Below are positions 1-8,816 of a stretch of 64,000 nucleotides of DNA, piece after piece. The notes under the pieces were generated by a model. The model ran no database searches. It saw only the letters and a program-made list of their open reading frames with translations, and had not been told where the DNA came from. How positions within the stretch are numbered: the first letter of the stretch is position 1; the number at the start of each line of letters is the position of its first letter. This DNA is from Streptomyces sp. NBC_00464. Lineage in GTDB: Bacteria; Actinomycetota; Actinomycetes; Streptomycetales; Streptomycetaceae. The DNA lies in contig NZ_CP107899.1 of the NCBI RefSeq assembly GCF_036013915.1, forward strand, positions 7,778,001-7,842,000, given 5' to 3'. A program made the position numbers and the translations under genes.

Positions 1-106
1 ACTGACCACGGGCCGGCGGGACATAGGCGCCACCGATCCAGTGGTCGTAACGGGACTCGTACGAGACGATGGCGCCCTCGGTGCCCGGCGCGGCGTAACG
101 GGTCAT
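1..106 (-). CDS. Aldehyde dehydrogenase family protein, N-terminal fragment
   Basis: The gene starts at an ATG at 106 on the minus strand and runs off the left edge, so only 35 residues are visible. They contain YDHWIGGAYVPPARG, the type of N-terminus seen in NAD(P)-dependent acetaldehyde/aldehyde dehydrogenases (ExaC/AcoD-like), where a W-x-G-x-(Y/F)-x-PP-x-x-G stretch precedes the catalytic fold. Nothing catalytic is in view. It lies 110 bp downstream of a GAF-domain regulator on the same strand. That pairing is common for aldehyde and alcohol oxidation genes in Streptomyces, and I infer that the regulator controls it. Confidence 0.75.
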   Translation of the reverse strand, partial: MTRYAAPGTEGAIVSYESRYDHWIGGAYVPPARGQ

Positions 107-178
107 CTGTGTGGCCTCCCGGATCCGGTGCCGCCCGCCGTTGGGCGGCCCTCGGCGCGAGACTAGGCACCCCGACGT

Positions 179-193
179 TGCAACGCCGTTGCA
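179..193. promoter_or_regulatory. 15-bp palindrome in the aldehyde dehydrogenase promoter gap
   Basis: TGCAACGCCGTTGCA is a perfect inverted repeat (7-bp arms, 1-bp centre). It overlaps a second palindrome, CGTTGCAACG, at 176-185. It lies between the end of the GAF regulator gene and the aldehyde dehydrogenase start, so it is a candidate operator. The binding protein is inferred only from position. Confidence 0.4.
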
Positions 194-216
194 CGGACCG
201 TCCCTGTGAGCCGCCC

Positions 217-1470
217 CTAAGCGCGCTGCTCCGCGTCGAGCGTCCTGGCCCTGGCCCGGAGCGCCGCCCGCCGCTCCAGGGGTGCCGCCGCGGCGAGCGC
301 CTGCCAGACAGAGAGGTCCTCCGCGCCCCACGGGCTGTACGCCCAGTCGGCGAGCAATCCCGGATCACCCCGCGCGATCAGCGCGTCCCGCAGCCGGCCG
401 GCGATCCGGCGACGCTGTCGGACGACCGCCGGTGCCTGCGAACGCGGCAGCAGAGGGCCCGCGTACCCGCCGAGCGCTGCCGCCACGGCCCCGGACTCCA
501 GCCTGCGCGCGACGGCATCGAAGTCGGCGTCCACCGGCTCACCCAGCCGGTACGGACGCGAGCGCAGCAGCTCGGGTCCCAGAAGCCGCCGCAGCCGCGC
601 GAGTTCGGCCCGCATCGTCACGGGGGAGACGGACTCGTCCTCGTACAGTTCGATCAGCAGTTCGTCACCGCCGAGGCCTTCCGGATGGAGGGCAAGCGTC
701 ACCAGGATCTCGCTGTGGCGTCGGCTGAGCCGGATCTTGCGCCCGTCCAGGACCAGGAGCGCCTCGTCGCTGCCGAGCGCGGAGAGCTGTGCCGACCCGC
801 CGGCGGGCCGCGGCGCGACGAGTGCGAGCTGGGACTCGGCGGCACGCGCCACAGCCTGTACGAACGCCAGGCTGTGCGGATGCGCGAGTCCGTTCCCGCC
901 GGTGATGTCGACGGCGCCGAGCACCCGGCCCGTATGCGGATCGTGCAGCGGGGCTGCCGCACACGTCCACTGCTGGACCGGGCGAAGGAAGTGCTCGGCG
1001 GCGAACACCTGGACCGGGCGGTCGACCGCGAGAGCCGTGCCGGGTGCGTTCGTCCCGGCCTCCGACTCGGCCCAGCGGGCGCCTTCCACGAAGTTCATCC
1101 GCTCGGCGCGCCGACGGGCCCGTGCATGCCCCTCGACCCACAGCAGCCTGCCGTGCGCATCGCAGACCGCGAGCAGATGCTCGCCGTCCATGGCGTAGGC
1201 GCTCATGAGTTCGCGGATCATCGGCATGACGCGAGCCAGGGGGTGCGTGTCCCGGTACGGACCGAGTTCGCTCGCGCAGAGCTCGACCGAGGCGGCGCCG
1301 TCAGGGCTGACCCGCGCCCGGGCCGAGCGTCGCCACGACTGCGCCACGACGGAGCGGACCGGTGTCTCCAGTCGTCCGTCGGAGGTGAACACCTCGTGCG
1401 CACGGCGTAGTTCACCGAGCCGGGCGCCGGGGTTCGCGTCGGCGGCCAGAGCCACCCAGGGATCCGTCAA
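217..1470 (-). CDS. GAF domain-containing transcriptional regulator
   Basis: This 417-aa protein starts at a TTG (1470) preceded by GGGAGGGTGAG. The N-terminal half looks like a GAF sensor as found in AcoR-type activators: residues of the type SWRRSARARVSP near 45-60, then EAGTNAPGTALA and a VLGAVDITGG strand. Unlike sigma-54 activators there is no AAA+ ATPase. The C-terminal half has a possible winged-helix-like segment (LSRRHSEILVTLALHP, then MRAELARLRRLLG). This resembles the regulators that Streptomyces carries beside aldehyde or alcohol dehydrogenases. It lies directly upstream of the aldehyde dehydrogenase fragment on the same strand. Control of that gene by an aldehyde or related ligand is inferred. 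Confidence 0.75.
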   Translation of the reverse strand: MTDPWVALAADANPGARLGELRRAHEVFTSDGRLETPVRSVVAQSWRRSARARVSPDGAASVELCASELGPYRDTHPLARVMPMIRELMSAYAMDGEHLLAVCDAHGRLLWVEGHARARRRAERMNFVEGARWAESEAGTNAPGTALAVDRPVQVFAAEHFLRPVQQWTCAAAPLHDPHTGRVLGAVDITGGNGLAHPHSLAFVQAVARAAESQLALVAPRPAGGSAQLSALGSDEALLVLDGRKIRLSRRHSEILVTLALHPEGLGGDELLIELYEDESVSPVTMRAELARLRRLLGPELLRSRPYRLGEPVDADFDAVARRLESGAVAAALGGYAGPLLPRSQAPAVVRQRRRIAGRLRDALIARGDPGLLADWAYSPWGAEDLSVWQALAAAAPLERRAALRARARTLDAEQRA

Positions 1471-2046
1471 CTCACCCTCCCGTCCGTGGCGGCATTCCTG
1501 CCCATCGTCGGGGCAACGGGCGTCCGCGACAACCGCTGGGTGCGGGGCAATCCCCTTCGGGGTCCGGAGCCCCGGGGCGCCGTTGCCGTGTCATATGGAG
1601 CAATCGCTCGTTGGTCTGTTCATGGAGCGGGAAACACGGGTTCGCATGGTTCCCGACGGGCTGAGGGAGATCGCAGAGCCGATGATCCCACTGTCGCAGC
1701 TGCGTGCGCAGGGCAGTAGAACGTGAGACATGCCTGAGGGGTGCGTCTCGCCGCGATCGTCCATGTGCTCGCGGCTGTGACCTGCAGGCTCTGCCGTGTG
1801 CCCCGTATGGGCCCCGGCGCAGCCCACGTACCGGCGAACGCCACCTTCTCACCCTCCCCGCTCTCCCTCCGCTCCTACAAACGGCGAATCGTCCCACTCA
1901 CCACGTAGGGCGCCGTCCAAAGCCTTGTCCTGCACGAGGGCTTGCCTGAGCCCCTCTCCGCTCTATTCGCTCGACTTGCACGCGTCTGCCGGCCGCTCAC
2001 CGGCCCCGACGTGGTCGATCGGTCTGAAACCGGTGGTTTCCCGCAC
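1471..2046. other. Intergenic region between divergent genes
   Basis: This 576-bp gap separates the GAF regulator (minus) from the ABC exporter (plus). The open frames here have poor codon bias and no ribosome binding site, so I see no gene. It should hold both promoters. A small GC hairpin (CCCCTTCGGGG) is present near 1552. The exporter frame stays open back to a TTG at 1942, so the exporter start could be earlier than annotated. Confidence 0.5.
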
Positions 2047-4455
2047 ATGCCGTTCCTCCTCGAATTCCCAGCTGCACGCAGTTCCGCGCCGCAAGGCGTG
2101 GACCATGTACCGATTCGCGCCCGGTCGGTGGTCCCCGGCCGCCAACGGTGGGACGTTGCGGCCGTGTTCGGCCGTCCAGTCGTCGCACGGCTGGTCGAGA
2201 GCCATCTCATGGCGGGCGAGGGCGTTCAGGAGGTGCACGCCAACCCCGTCACCGGACGGGTGCTCGTGAGGTGCGACCGCACCCTGGACTCACGACGGCT
2301 TGCGGAGCTGCTCCGTCGAAGCGTCGACCGAGCCGTCCTGGACGCTCTGGCGCAGCCAGTGATCCCGGCCGCGCGGCAGCCCGGTGACTCGGTCGCCGCC
2401 GCTCCGTCCCCGTCCCCGTCCGCTGCCGCTGCCCGGCCCCGGAGGCCGGGCAGCGGATCGGCTCCGAGGACAGCCGGTGTGTCCCCCCGAGGCCGGCTCC
2501 TGAAGGTGGCCGCGGGCGGGGCGGCGACCGTCGTCGCGCTGGCATGCGGAAAGGCCGGCATGGGGCTGCTCCTGCATCCGTTCGTCACTCTCGGCGCCGC
2601 TGCCGCGGCGACGACGATCGTGATCAGAAGAGCGCTGCGCCGGTCCAGGAAAGGGCGGCCGGAACAGCACGACGGACGTGGCCGGCATCCACTGGGACAG
2701 ATCATCGGTCCGCACAAGCGCCGGTTCGCGTGGGCGACGCTGCTCTCGGCGACCGGCCAGCTGGCCGAGACCTCTACGTTTGCCATCTTCTCGTACACCT
2801 TGATGGTGCTCGTGCAGGGAAACAGTGGCTTGCTGGCGCAGTGGGGGCTTGTCGGCCTGGCTGCCCAACTGCCGCTCCTGGCAGGTGCTGTGGCTCTGGC
2901 GTGCGCGGCCACCGCAGGCTTGGAGTACGGCGCCGGCATCGCATGGCGCCGCCTCGGGCAGTCGGTCGAGCACGACTGGCGAACGCGGACCTATGCGCAC
3001 GTCCAGCAGCTCTCGCCGGCGGATCTGGAAGGGGAACACACCAGTCGGATCACGGCTGTTCTGACCGAGGACGTCAGCCGGATGGGTACGTTCGTCAGCT
3101 CGTCGATGCACCAGTCCGTCCAACTGGCCACCAGCTTCGCCGTACTGCTGCCCGTCTTCACGCTGCTCGTCCCCCAGCTCGCCTGGCTCGCCTTCGCCCC
3201 GATCCCGCTGATGACCTGGCTCTCCTTTCGGTACCACGAGCGCTCGAAAGCCGCCCTCGCGGTTTCCGGCGAGCGCCGCGGTCGGATGAGGAGCCGAATG
3301 TCCGACAACCTTCAGGCCAATTCCACCGTGAAGGCATTCTGCTCCGAGGGCTACGAAGCGGCACACATCACCGAGCTCAGTCAGGGGTACGCGGACGCCA
3401 CCGAGCGAACCGACCGCAGCATGGTGCTCCAGGCGCTCGTGGTGCGGGCATCAGCCATGACCATGCTGCCGGCCACCCTGTTCCTGGGTGGCAAGGCCGT
3501 TCTCAAGGGATCGCTGTCCGTGGGAGCTGTCGCCCCGTTGATCGAGATGCCTGCGCAGGCATTGAAGCGGCTCACCCTGCTGGGCGGGATCACCGACCAG
3601 TACCAGCAAGCACGCGGCGCCTTGGCGAACGTCCAGCGGCTGCACGAGCTGCCCGTCGAGTCCGGCACGAACAGTCTGTCCCTGGACCACGGAAGTGTCA
3701 CCGGGGAGATCGAACTCAAGAATGTCACTTTCGCCTACCCGGGCCGTCCTGCGACACTGGAGAAATTCTCGCTGCACATTGCCCCGGGGGAAGTAACCGG
3801 AATCGTCGGCGCCACCGGGTCGGGGAAGACGACTGTTGCAAAGCTGCTCATGCGCTTCCGGCGACCGGATTCCGGCGATGTGCTGCTCGATGGACGTAAC
3901 GTGGAGGACCTGGCACTGAGCGACCTCCGCGGTGTCATTGGGTATGTTTCCCAGGATCCATTTCTTTTCGACGCCACGATCGCGGACAATATCCGCTACG
4001 GCACCTTCGGTGCCGACGATGAGCGACTCGCCGATGCCGCTCGCACGGCAGGTGCGGATACATTTATCTCGGCATTTCCGGACGGCTACCACACCATGGT
4101 GGGTGAGCGGGGTTCCGCGCTGTCCGGGGGGCAGCGTCAGCGAATCGCGCTGGCCCGCACCATTCTGAAGAACCCGCCGATCGTGATTCTTGACGAGGCG
4201 ACCTCCGCTGTCGACAACGGGACCGAGGCGGCCATTCAGTGTGCTCTCAACGCCTTCGGGAAGAACAGGACCATGGTCGTGATCGCGCACCGGCTGTCAA
4301 CGATCCGCAATGCCGACCGCATCGTCGTGCTGGACCAGGGTGGCGTGGTGAAGGAACAGGGAACCCACCACGAACTGGTCCAGAGTGCTGGCATGTACGC
4401 GACCATGTGGGGTCTGCAGGCCGGGGAGAAGGTGCCTGGTGCACGGCACGAGTGA
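2047..4455 (+). CDS. ABC exporter (permease-ATPase fusion) with N-terminal HMA-like domain
   Basis: This is a half-size type IV ABC exporter of about 802 aa if the ATG at 2047 is used; a TTG at 1942 and a GTG at 2098 are alternatives. Order seen: residues 20-100 resemble a degenerate heavy-metal-associated (HMA_2-like) fold (VVPGRQRWDV, then ANPVTGRVLVRC) without any CxxC metal motif; a Pro/Ala-rich linker (110-150); a hydrophobic pair (150-195); a six-helix ABC membrane domain (225-520); and an intact nucleotide-binding domain with Walker A GATGSGKTT (~588), LSGGQ (~692), Walker B VILDEAT and a switch His (IAHRLST). It is followed by a DUF5132/PacL-like protein and a 59-aa protein. HMA-like and PacL-like partners are usually linked to metal P-type ATPases, so transport of a metal or metal complex is possible. 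The substrate is unknown. Confidence 0.8.
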   Translation: MPFLLEFPAARSSAPQGVDHVPIRARSVVPGRQRWDVAAVFGRPVVARLVESHLMAGEGVQEVHANPVTGRVLVRCDRTLDSRRLAELLRRSVDRAVLDALAQPVIPAARQPGDSVAAAPSPSPSAAAARPRRPGSGSAPRTAGVSPRGRLLKVAAGGAATVVALACGKAGMGLLLHPFVTLGAAAAATTIVIRRALRRSRKGRPEQHDGRGRHPLGQIIGPHKRRFAWATLLSATGQLAETSTFAIFSYTLMVLVQGNSGLLAQWGLVGLAAQLPLLAGAVALACAATAGLEYGAGIAWRRLGQSVEHDWRTRTYAHVQQLSPADLEGEHTSRITAVLTEDVSRMGTFVSSSMHQSVQLATSFAVLLPVFTLLVPQLAWLAFAPIPLMTWLSFRYHERSKAALAVSGERRGRMRSRMSDNLQANSTVKAFCSEGYEAAHITELSQGYADATERTDRSMVLQALVVRASAMTMLPATLFLGGKAVLKGSLSVGAVAPLIEMPAQALKRLTLLGGITDQYQQARGALANVQRLHELPVESGTNSLSLDHGSVTGEIELKNVTFAYPGRPATLEKFSLHIAPGEVTGIVGATGSGKTTVAKLLMRFRRPDSGDVLLDGRNVEDLALSDLRGVIGYVSQDPFLFDATIADNIRYGTFGADDERLADAARTAGADTFISAFPDGYHTMVGERGSALSGGQRQRIALARTILKNPPIVILDEATSAVDNGTEAAIQCALNAFGKNRTMVVIAHRLSTIRNADRIVVLDQGGVVKEQGTHHELVQSAGMYATMWGLQAGEKVPGARHE

Positions 4456-4651
4456 CTCACAGGAATAGCGCCTCGGCAGTTCCGGCACTCGTATAGGTGA
4501 ATGATCGCGAGGTGGATACGGTCGGTGCGTGGGTGTCACCTAACCTGGATTACGTCAGCAAAGCCACCGGAGATCTACATGAAGGATCCGGCGGTAATCA
4601 TTCCGGTCGTCATTACTGGTGACCACGCAGATAGTGAAAGGCTGAATCAGT

Positions 4652-4933
4652 ATGCTGCCTGTAGTTCCCCCCTTCCTGCTCGGGCTGCTCGTCGCCCCGT
4701 TGGCGAAGCGCGTGGCAAAGCCCGTATTTCAGGGCGTCGTAAAGCTGTCCGTGGGAATCGCCCTCGACGCCAGGCGTGCCGTGCACAGTGCGGGAGAGGA
4801 ATTGCGTGACCTGACTGCCGAGGCTTTGGCGGATGAGATCCTGGCGGATTCGGTAGTGGAAACCTCCGGAAACAGCGACGCACAGGCGGGCCAGCGGAAG
4901 AAGCACGTCGCGGCCGCCGCCAAGGCGCACTGA
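4652..4933 (+). CDS. DUF5132-type small membrane protein (PacL-like)
   Basis: This 93-aa protein has a hydrophobic N-terminal helix (PVVPPFLLGLLVAPLAKRV), then an amphipathic stretch (VKLSVGIALDARRAVHSAGE) and a charged helix ending in a Lys/Ala/His-rich tail. The pattern is that of actinobacterial DUF5132 proteins. It also resembles mycobacterial PacL/DUF1490 proteins, which are accessory partners of metal P-type ATPases. The acidic His/Asp metal-binding tail of PacL1 is absent here. A purine-rich GAAAGG precedes the ATG. It lies about 200 bp after the HMA-ABC exporter on the same strand and may be its membrane partner; that role is inference. Confidence 0.65.
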   Translation: MLPVVPPFLLGLLVAPLAKRVAKPVFQGVVKLSVGIALDARRAVHSAGEELRDLTAEALADEILADSVVETSGNSDAQAGQRKKHVAAAAKAH

Positions 4934-4969
4934 CGGTACCGACCGTTGCCGCTTCCCCTATGAGGTGAC

Positions 4970-5149
4970 GTGACGATCAGAACTGTGCTCTACACCGCTG
5001 AACTGTATGTCGAGGACAGGAAATACACGCTGGTGGTCAACCACCAGTCGCAGGAAATCGCGCAGACCGTGCAGATCACGCGGAAGGCGGTGGACAAGCT
5101 GCCGGACTACCTGTCCATGCTGAGGTCCCGCGCCGGTAGGCGTCTGTGA
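4970..5149 (+). CDS. Small conserved-looking protein, 59 aa
   Basis: A GTG start at 4970 preceded by TGAGGTGAC opens a 59-aa frame ending at TGA 5147-5149. The product is basic and beta-rich at the start (VLYTAELYVEDRKYTLVV), with a C-terminal Arg-rich end (RSRAGRRL). It begins 36 bp after the DUF5132 gene and is followed by a strong hairpin terminator, so the three genes probably form one unit. I recognise no family. Position, ribosome binding site and codon bias support a real gene. Confidence 0.55.
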   Translation: MTIRTVLYTAELYVEDRKYTLVVNHQSQEIAQTVQITRKAVDKLPDYLSMLRSRAGRRL

Positions 5150-5721
5150 TCCATCGCGACGGAGGCTCAGTCGTCAACTCTGGTCACTGATGTCGACGAG
5201 CCCGTGGCGAACGGTCGTGCGCTCGGATGGTGAGGGTAGTGAACGCCTGCGACACAGTCGTCGCAGGCGTTGCTCATGGCTTCGTGCAGAAGGCGATCAG
5301 CCGCTCGCTCCAGGAACGCGAGATGCTGGGAAGAGCGGCGACGATGCTTGTCAAGGACGTCACACTCAGCCGAAATCATCGGCGGCCGGGAGGGACCGCG
5401 GCACGGGCCGTGACGCGGGGATCACGCTTCCTGAGCGCAGGAGACCGCGTGCGGCCCCGGGCTCCTACCTGGGCTTTCCGGCAGGGACGGCCGGTGGCAG
5501 CACCGCGCTGAATACAGAGTCGAGCGTGGATCTGCCGCGACCCGAGCTGGCCTGAATCCGGAGGGCCGCCGTTGGCAAAGCGGACTCGGCCCTGTGCAAC
5601 ATGGGGCGCTTTCGCTTACCAAGTAGAGACGTGTGCCTGCCGAGGATCCACCGACGGAGGTGTCCGGTTGTCGGGCCGAGCAGAGTTGACCGTATCGAAC
5701 AGGCGTGGGCGGTGAGGCGCC
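5150..5721. other. Intergenic region, no convincing gene
   Basis: The 572-bp gap holds the terminator of the upstream unit (5242-5271) and presumably the promoter of the seven-gene cluster that starts at 5722. A 94-codon plus-strand frame (5227-5511) reads through the terminator stem and turns into Arg/Pro/Gly-rich shadow sequence, so I do not call it. Confidence 0.5.
5242..5271 (+). terminator. Hairpin terminator
   Basis: AACGCCTGCGAC pairs perfectly with GTCGCAGGCGTT (12 bp) around a 6-base loop, ACAGTC. There is no U tract, as is usual in Streptomyces. It ends the HMA-ABC / DUF5132 / 59-aa unit. Confidence 0.7.
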
Positions 5722-6735
5722 ATGAGCCGGCCTGACCGAGCGGGTGGCCGCACGGAGACGGACGGCGACGGACAGAATCCGGGTCAACGGATGCGGGCGG
5801 CCGGCATGACCGTGCTCCCGGTGCGGCGCATAGCCGCCGGGGACGTGGGCGCCCTGCGCCGAGCCGTCGCCGACCGCTCCGGCCCGGTGCTCTGCACCGG
5901 GCTCACGGATCGCTGGGGCGCACTGGCCACATGGAACCCGGCCGAGCTGCGCCGCCGGCACAGTGAACGGCAGGTGACCGCTCTTGTCGGTCTTCCTGAC
6001 ACAGGGGTGCTCTTTCCCCAGGACCAGCACCTCTACGAGAAGACGCTCGGCTTCACCGAGTTCGTCGACATCATGCTCACGACCGCTCCCTCCGCGCCCT
6101 GCTATCTCGCGTACCGCAGGGCCCACGAGATCTTCGACCCCGCCGACTACGACTTCGGCTCCCTCGTGCCGTCCAGCGGTCGGCACCCCACGGACACCAG
6201 GGTGTGGATCGGCTCGGCCGGCACGCGCTCGATGCTGCACTCCGACCTCAAGGACAATCTGTTCTGCCAGGTATGGGGCGAGAAGGACGTCACGCTGCTC
6301 GACTGGCGGGACAGCAGAGCCGCGTACCCCTTCCCCGACAATCTGGTCAACAGCCAGGTCGACCTCGGGGCCCCCGACCTGAAGCGGTTCCCACGACTCG
6401 GGCGAGCGCGCTTCCACCATGTACGGGTGGGGCCGGGCGATCTGCTGTACGTCCCGCGCGGCTGCTGGCACGACATCCGCGCACGCACCCCCTCCATCTC
6501 CATCAACCACTGGTTCGGGGAGCCGCTCGGCCTCGCCGAGTACCTGCGGCTGCTGGCTGTCCTCGGACCGGACTACTGGCGGAGTACAGCCCGCGACTTC
6601 GTCGTTCACGGACTGCTCCGCCGGAAGGAGTCGACCCGGTTCTTCTTCAGCCCTGCCTCCACCGGCAAGCGCCTGTACGACGCCCTGCGTTCGGGGAACT
6701 TCTCCCAGGACAACGACCCGAGCTCCACCCAGTAG
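5722..6735 (+). CDS. JmjC/cupin-8 type Fe(II)/2OG oxygenase
   Basis: This 337-aa protein has the cupin-8/JmjC layout. VLCTGLTDRWGAL is the usual entry strand. The metal-binding HxD is H173-S-D175 in MLHSDLKDN and the distal histidine is H250 in VPRGCWHDIR. The INHWFGE segment after it is typical of JmjC hydroxylases. An intact facial triad predicts an iron- and 2-oxoglutarate-dependent hydroxylase acting on an amino acid, peptide or small molecule. It is the first gene of a cluster followed 31 bp later by an SDR and then an amidinotransferase, all on the plus strand. The ATG at 5722 is preceded by GGTGAGG. The substrate is unknown. Confidence 0.8.
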   Translation: MSRPDRAGGRTETDGDGQNPGQRMRAAGMTVLPVRRIAAGDVGALRRAVADRSGPVLCTGLTDRWGALATWNPAELRRRHSERQVTALVGLPDTGVLFPQDQHLYEKTLGFTEFVDIMLTTAPSAPCYLAYRRAHEIFDPADYDFGSLVPSSGRHPTDTRVWIGSAGTRSMLHSDLKDNLFCQVWGEKDVTLLDWRDSRAAYPFPDNLVNSQVDLGAPDLKRFPRLGRARFHHVRVGPGDLLYVPRGCWHDIRARTPSISINHWFGEPLGLAEYLRLLAVLGPDYWRSTARDFVVHGLLRRKESTRFFFSPASTGKRLYDALRSGNFSQDNDPSSTQ

Positions 6736-6766
6736 CAACACGTCGCGAAGAGGCAGGAGAAGACGC

Positions 6767-7525
6767 ATGTCCGCTGGGGAACAGCCACGCCGGGTGCTTG
6801 TCACGGGCGGAGCCTCGGGTATCGGCGCCTCCATCGCACGGCGCTTCGTACGGGACGGCGCCCGGGTCGGCGTCATCGACCGCGACCCCGTGGCGCTGGC
6901 GGCGTTCGCCGAGACCGACCCCGGGGTGGGGCTGCTGCTCCACACGGACGTGTCCGAAGCCGCAGACGTGACCGCGGCCTTCGCCACCGTGGACGAGGAG
7001 TGGGGCGGGGTCGACGTGCTGTGCAACAACGCAGGCATCAGCATCCGCAGCCCGTTCCTCGATACGACGCTCGAAGCGTGGGAGCGCACGCTCCGGGTGA
7101 ATCTCACCGGAGTGTTCCTGATGGCCCGCGAGGCGGCCCGGCGCATGGTCGACGCGGAAGGCGGAGTGATCGTCAACACCGCTTCCGTCAGTGGGATGGT
7201 CGGCATGCCCCGCTACGCCGCCTACAACGCGAGCAAGGCCGGCGTCATCGAACTGACCAGGACCATGGCCCTGGAACTGGCGCCCCGCGTACGAGTGAAC
7301 GCGGTGTGCCCGGGATATGTGCTGACCCCCATGCAGCGGGCCGAGTACAGCGAGGACCAGCTCGCCGAGCAGGCCGAGGTGGTTCCCCTGAAGCGCCTGG
7401 GGGACCCCGCGGAGATCGCCTCCCTGGTGGCCTACCTGGCATCCCGCGACGCAGCGTTCGTCACCGGCCAGTCCTTCGTGATCGACGGTGGCGAGACGGC
7501 TGGAGGACTGGCCAGCGCCCACTGA
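6767..7525 (+). CDS. SDR family NAD(P)-dependent oxidoreductase
   Basis: This is a classical 252-aa short-chain dehydrogenase. It has the cofactor motif TGGASGIG (13-20), an acidic residue after beta-2 (VIDRD, favouring NAD), NNAG (87-90), catalytic S140, and Y153-x3-K157 in YNASK. CPGYVLTPM and the C-terminal FVTGQSFVIDGG are also typical. The frame is open further upstream, but the ATG at 6767 has AGGCAGGAGA at the right distance and a normal family start. It sits between the JmjC and amidinotransferase genes and probably oxidises or reduces a hydroxyl/ketone of the same intermediate. Confidence 0.9.
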   Translation: MSAGEQPRRVLVTGGASGIGASIARRFVRDGARVGVIDRDPVALAAFAETDPGVGLLLHTDVSEAADVTAAFATVDEEWGGVDVLCNNAGISIRSPFLDTTLEAWERTLRVNLTGVFLMAREAARRMVDAEGGVIVNTASVSGMVGMPRYAAYNASKAGVIELTRTMALELAPRVRVNAVCPGYVLTPMQRAEYSEDQLAEQAEVVPLKRLGDPAEIASLVAYLASRDAAFVTGQSFVIDGGETAGGLASAH

Positions 7526-7616
7526 GGCCGATCGCGCCACCCACCGCACAGCACCCGCAACGGCGTCGTCCTGGGCACAGGGCGGGGCATCCGCCGACGT
7601 TCGTACGGAGGAACAG

Positions 7617-8744
7617 TTGAATCGCATGGAGCCTTGGACGGGCGATCCCAGCTCACCTGACAAGGAGACGGCCGGCAGCCCCCCTGTGGCGCTCAGCTCG
7701 TACACCGAGTGGGACCCCCTACGCGAGGTCGTCGTCGGGTCCCTGGCGGGTGGGGTGTTTCCCAGCTGGCAGGAGTCCATGACGCACACGTTGCCGGAAG
7801 CGGCGTGGCGCATCTGCCGGGAGGAAGGCGGCCAGCCGTTCCCGGCCGCCCACCTCAAGGCGGCCGAGGGCGAACTGGACACGCTGGCCGGCATCCTCGA
7901 ATCCGAGGGCGTCACCGTGGTGCGCCCCGACATCGTCAGCCACCGGCGGCCCTTCCGCACGCCGCACTGGACATCCGATGGCGGCCTGTACGCGGGCATG
8001 CCCCGCGACCTGCTGATGGTGGTGGGCGACACTGTCATCGAGGCGCCCATGTCCTGGCGGTGCCGGTACCACGAAGGGGACGCATTCCGTACGTTGCTGA
8101 AGTCCTGGTTCCGGCGCGGCGCCCGCTGGATGCCGGCGCCCCGTCCGCAGCTGCTCGACGAGCTCTACCGGACACCCGGCGATGCGGCGTCTCCCGATGC
8201 GGAGCGGTGGGCGGTGACCGAATTCGAGCCGGTCTTCGACGCCGCCGATTTCCTGCGGTTCGGCGAGGACGTCATCGTGCAGCGCAGCCATGTCACCAAC
8301 GAGTTCGGCATCGACTGGGTCCGGCGGGCCCTCGGACCGGAGTTCACCGTCTCGGTCGTCGAGACCAATGATCCTCACGCCATGCACATCGACGCCACCT
8401 TCGCTCCGCTGGCGCCCGGAAAGCTGCTGGTGAACCCCGAACGGTACATCCCCCACCCGCTGTTCGAGGGCTGGGAGATCCTCCCCGCCCCCGCCCCGGC
8501 GCTGCCGCCGGACTGGCCGATGTACTTCTGCAGCCCGTGGGTGAGCATGAACGTACTCTCCCTGGACCCGGAGACCGTCGTCGTGGAGCGCCAGGAGCAG
8601 CCGCTGATCGACGCGTTGACCGCCTGGGGGTTCCGCTGCGTGCCGGTGGACTTCCGGCATGTCTACAGCTTCGGCGGATCGTTCCACTGCGTGACTCTCG
8701 ATACCGTGCGCGACGGGGGACCCGGCAAGTACCTGGCTTCGTGA
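7617..8744 (+). CDS. Glycine amidinotransferase-like enzyme (AGAT/StrB1/CyrA family)
   Basis: This 375-aa protein matches L-arginine:glycine amidinotransferases over its whole length. The ping-pong triad is present: D211 in FDAADF, H257 in HAMHIDATF, and nucleophile C358 in FGGSFHCVT. QRSHVTNEFGIDWVRR and SPWVSMNVLSLD also match AGAT segments. It should move an amidino group from arginine to an amine and so put a guanidine into the product, as StrB1 does in streptomycin, CyrA in cylindrospermopsin and SxtG in saxitoxin. GGAGG at 7607-7611 best fits the TTG at 7617; an in-frame ATG at 7626 is the alternative. It is the third gene of the plus-strand part of the cluster and the strongest clue to the product class. 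Confidence 0.92.
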   Translation: MNRMEPWTGDPSSPDKETAGSPPVALSSYTEWDPLREVVVGSLAGGVFPSWQESMTHTLPEAAWRICREEGGQPFPAAHLKAAEGELDTLAGILESEGVTVVRPDIVSHRRPFRTPHWTSDGGLYAGMPRDLLMVVGDTVIEAPMSWRCRYHEGDAFRTLLKSWFRRGARWMPAPRPQLLDELYRTPGDAASPDAERWAVTEFEPVFDAADFLRFGEDVIVQRSHVTNEFGIDWVRRALGPEFTVSVVETNDPHAMHIDATFAPLAPGKLLVNPERYIPHPLFEGWEILPAPAPALPPDWPMYFCSPWVSMNVLSLDPETVVVERQEQPLIDALTAWGFRCVPVDFRHVYSFGGSFHCVTLDTVRDGGPGKYLAS

Positions 8745-8763
8745 GAACGAGCCGAACCGCTTC

Positions 8764-8804
8764 CGGTGGGCCGGGCCCTGCCCCGAGCGGGCCCCGGCCC
8801 ACCG
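8764..8804. terminator. Bidirectional hairpin between convergent genes
   Basis: CGGTGGGCCGGG (8764-8775) pairs with CCCGGCCCACCG (8793-8804), a 12-bp perfect stem. It lies in the 72-bp gap between the amidinotransferase and the convergent radical SAM gene. Confidence 0.7.
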
Positions 8805-8816
8805 GCGGGATGGCGT

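Noticed and set aside
1942..2046. Upstream extension of the ABC exporter from a TTG
   Set aside because: No ribosome binding site and no domain in the extra 35 residues; kept only as an alternative start.
5227..5511. 94-codon plus-strand open frame after the 59-aa gene
   Set aside because: It reads through a perfect 12-bp terminator stem and its second half is Arg/Gly/Pro-rich shadow-like sequence.
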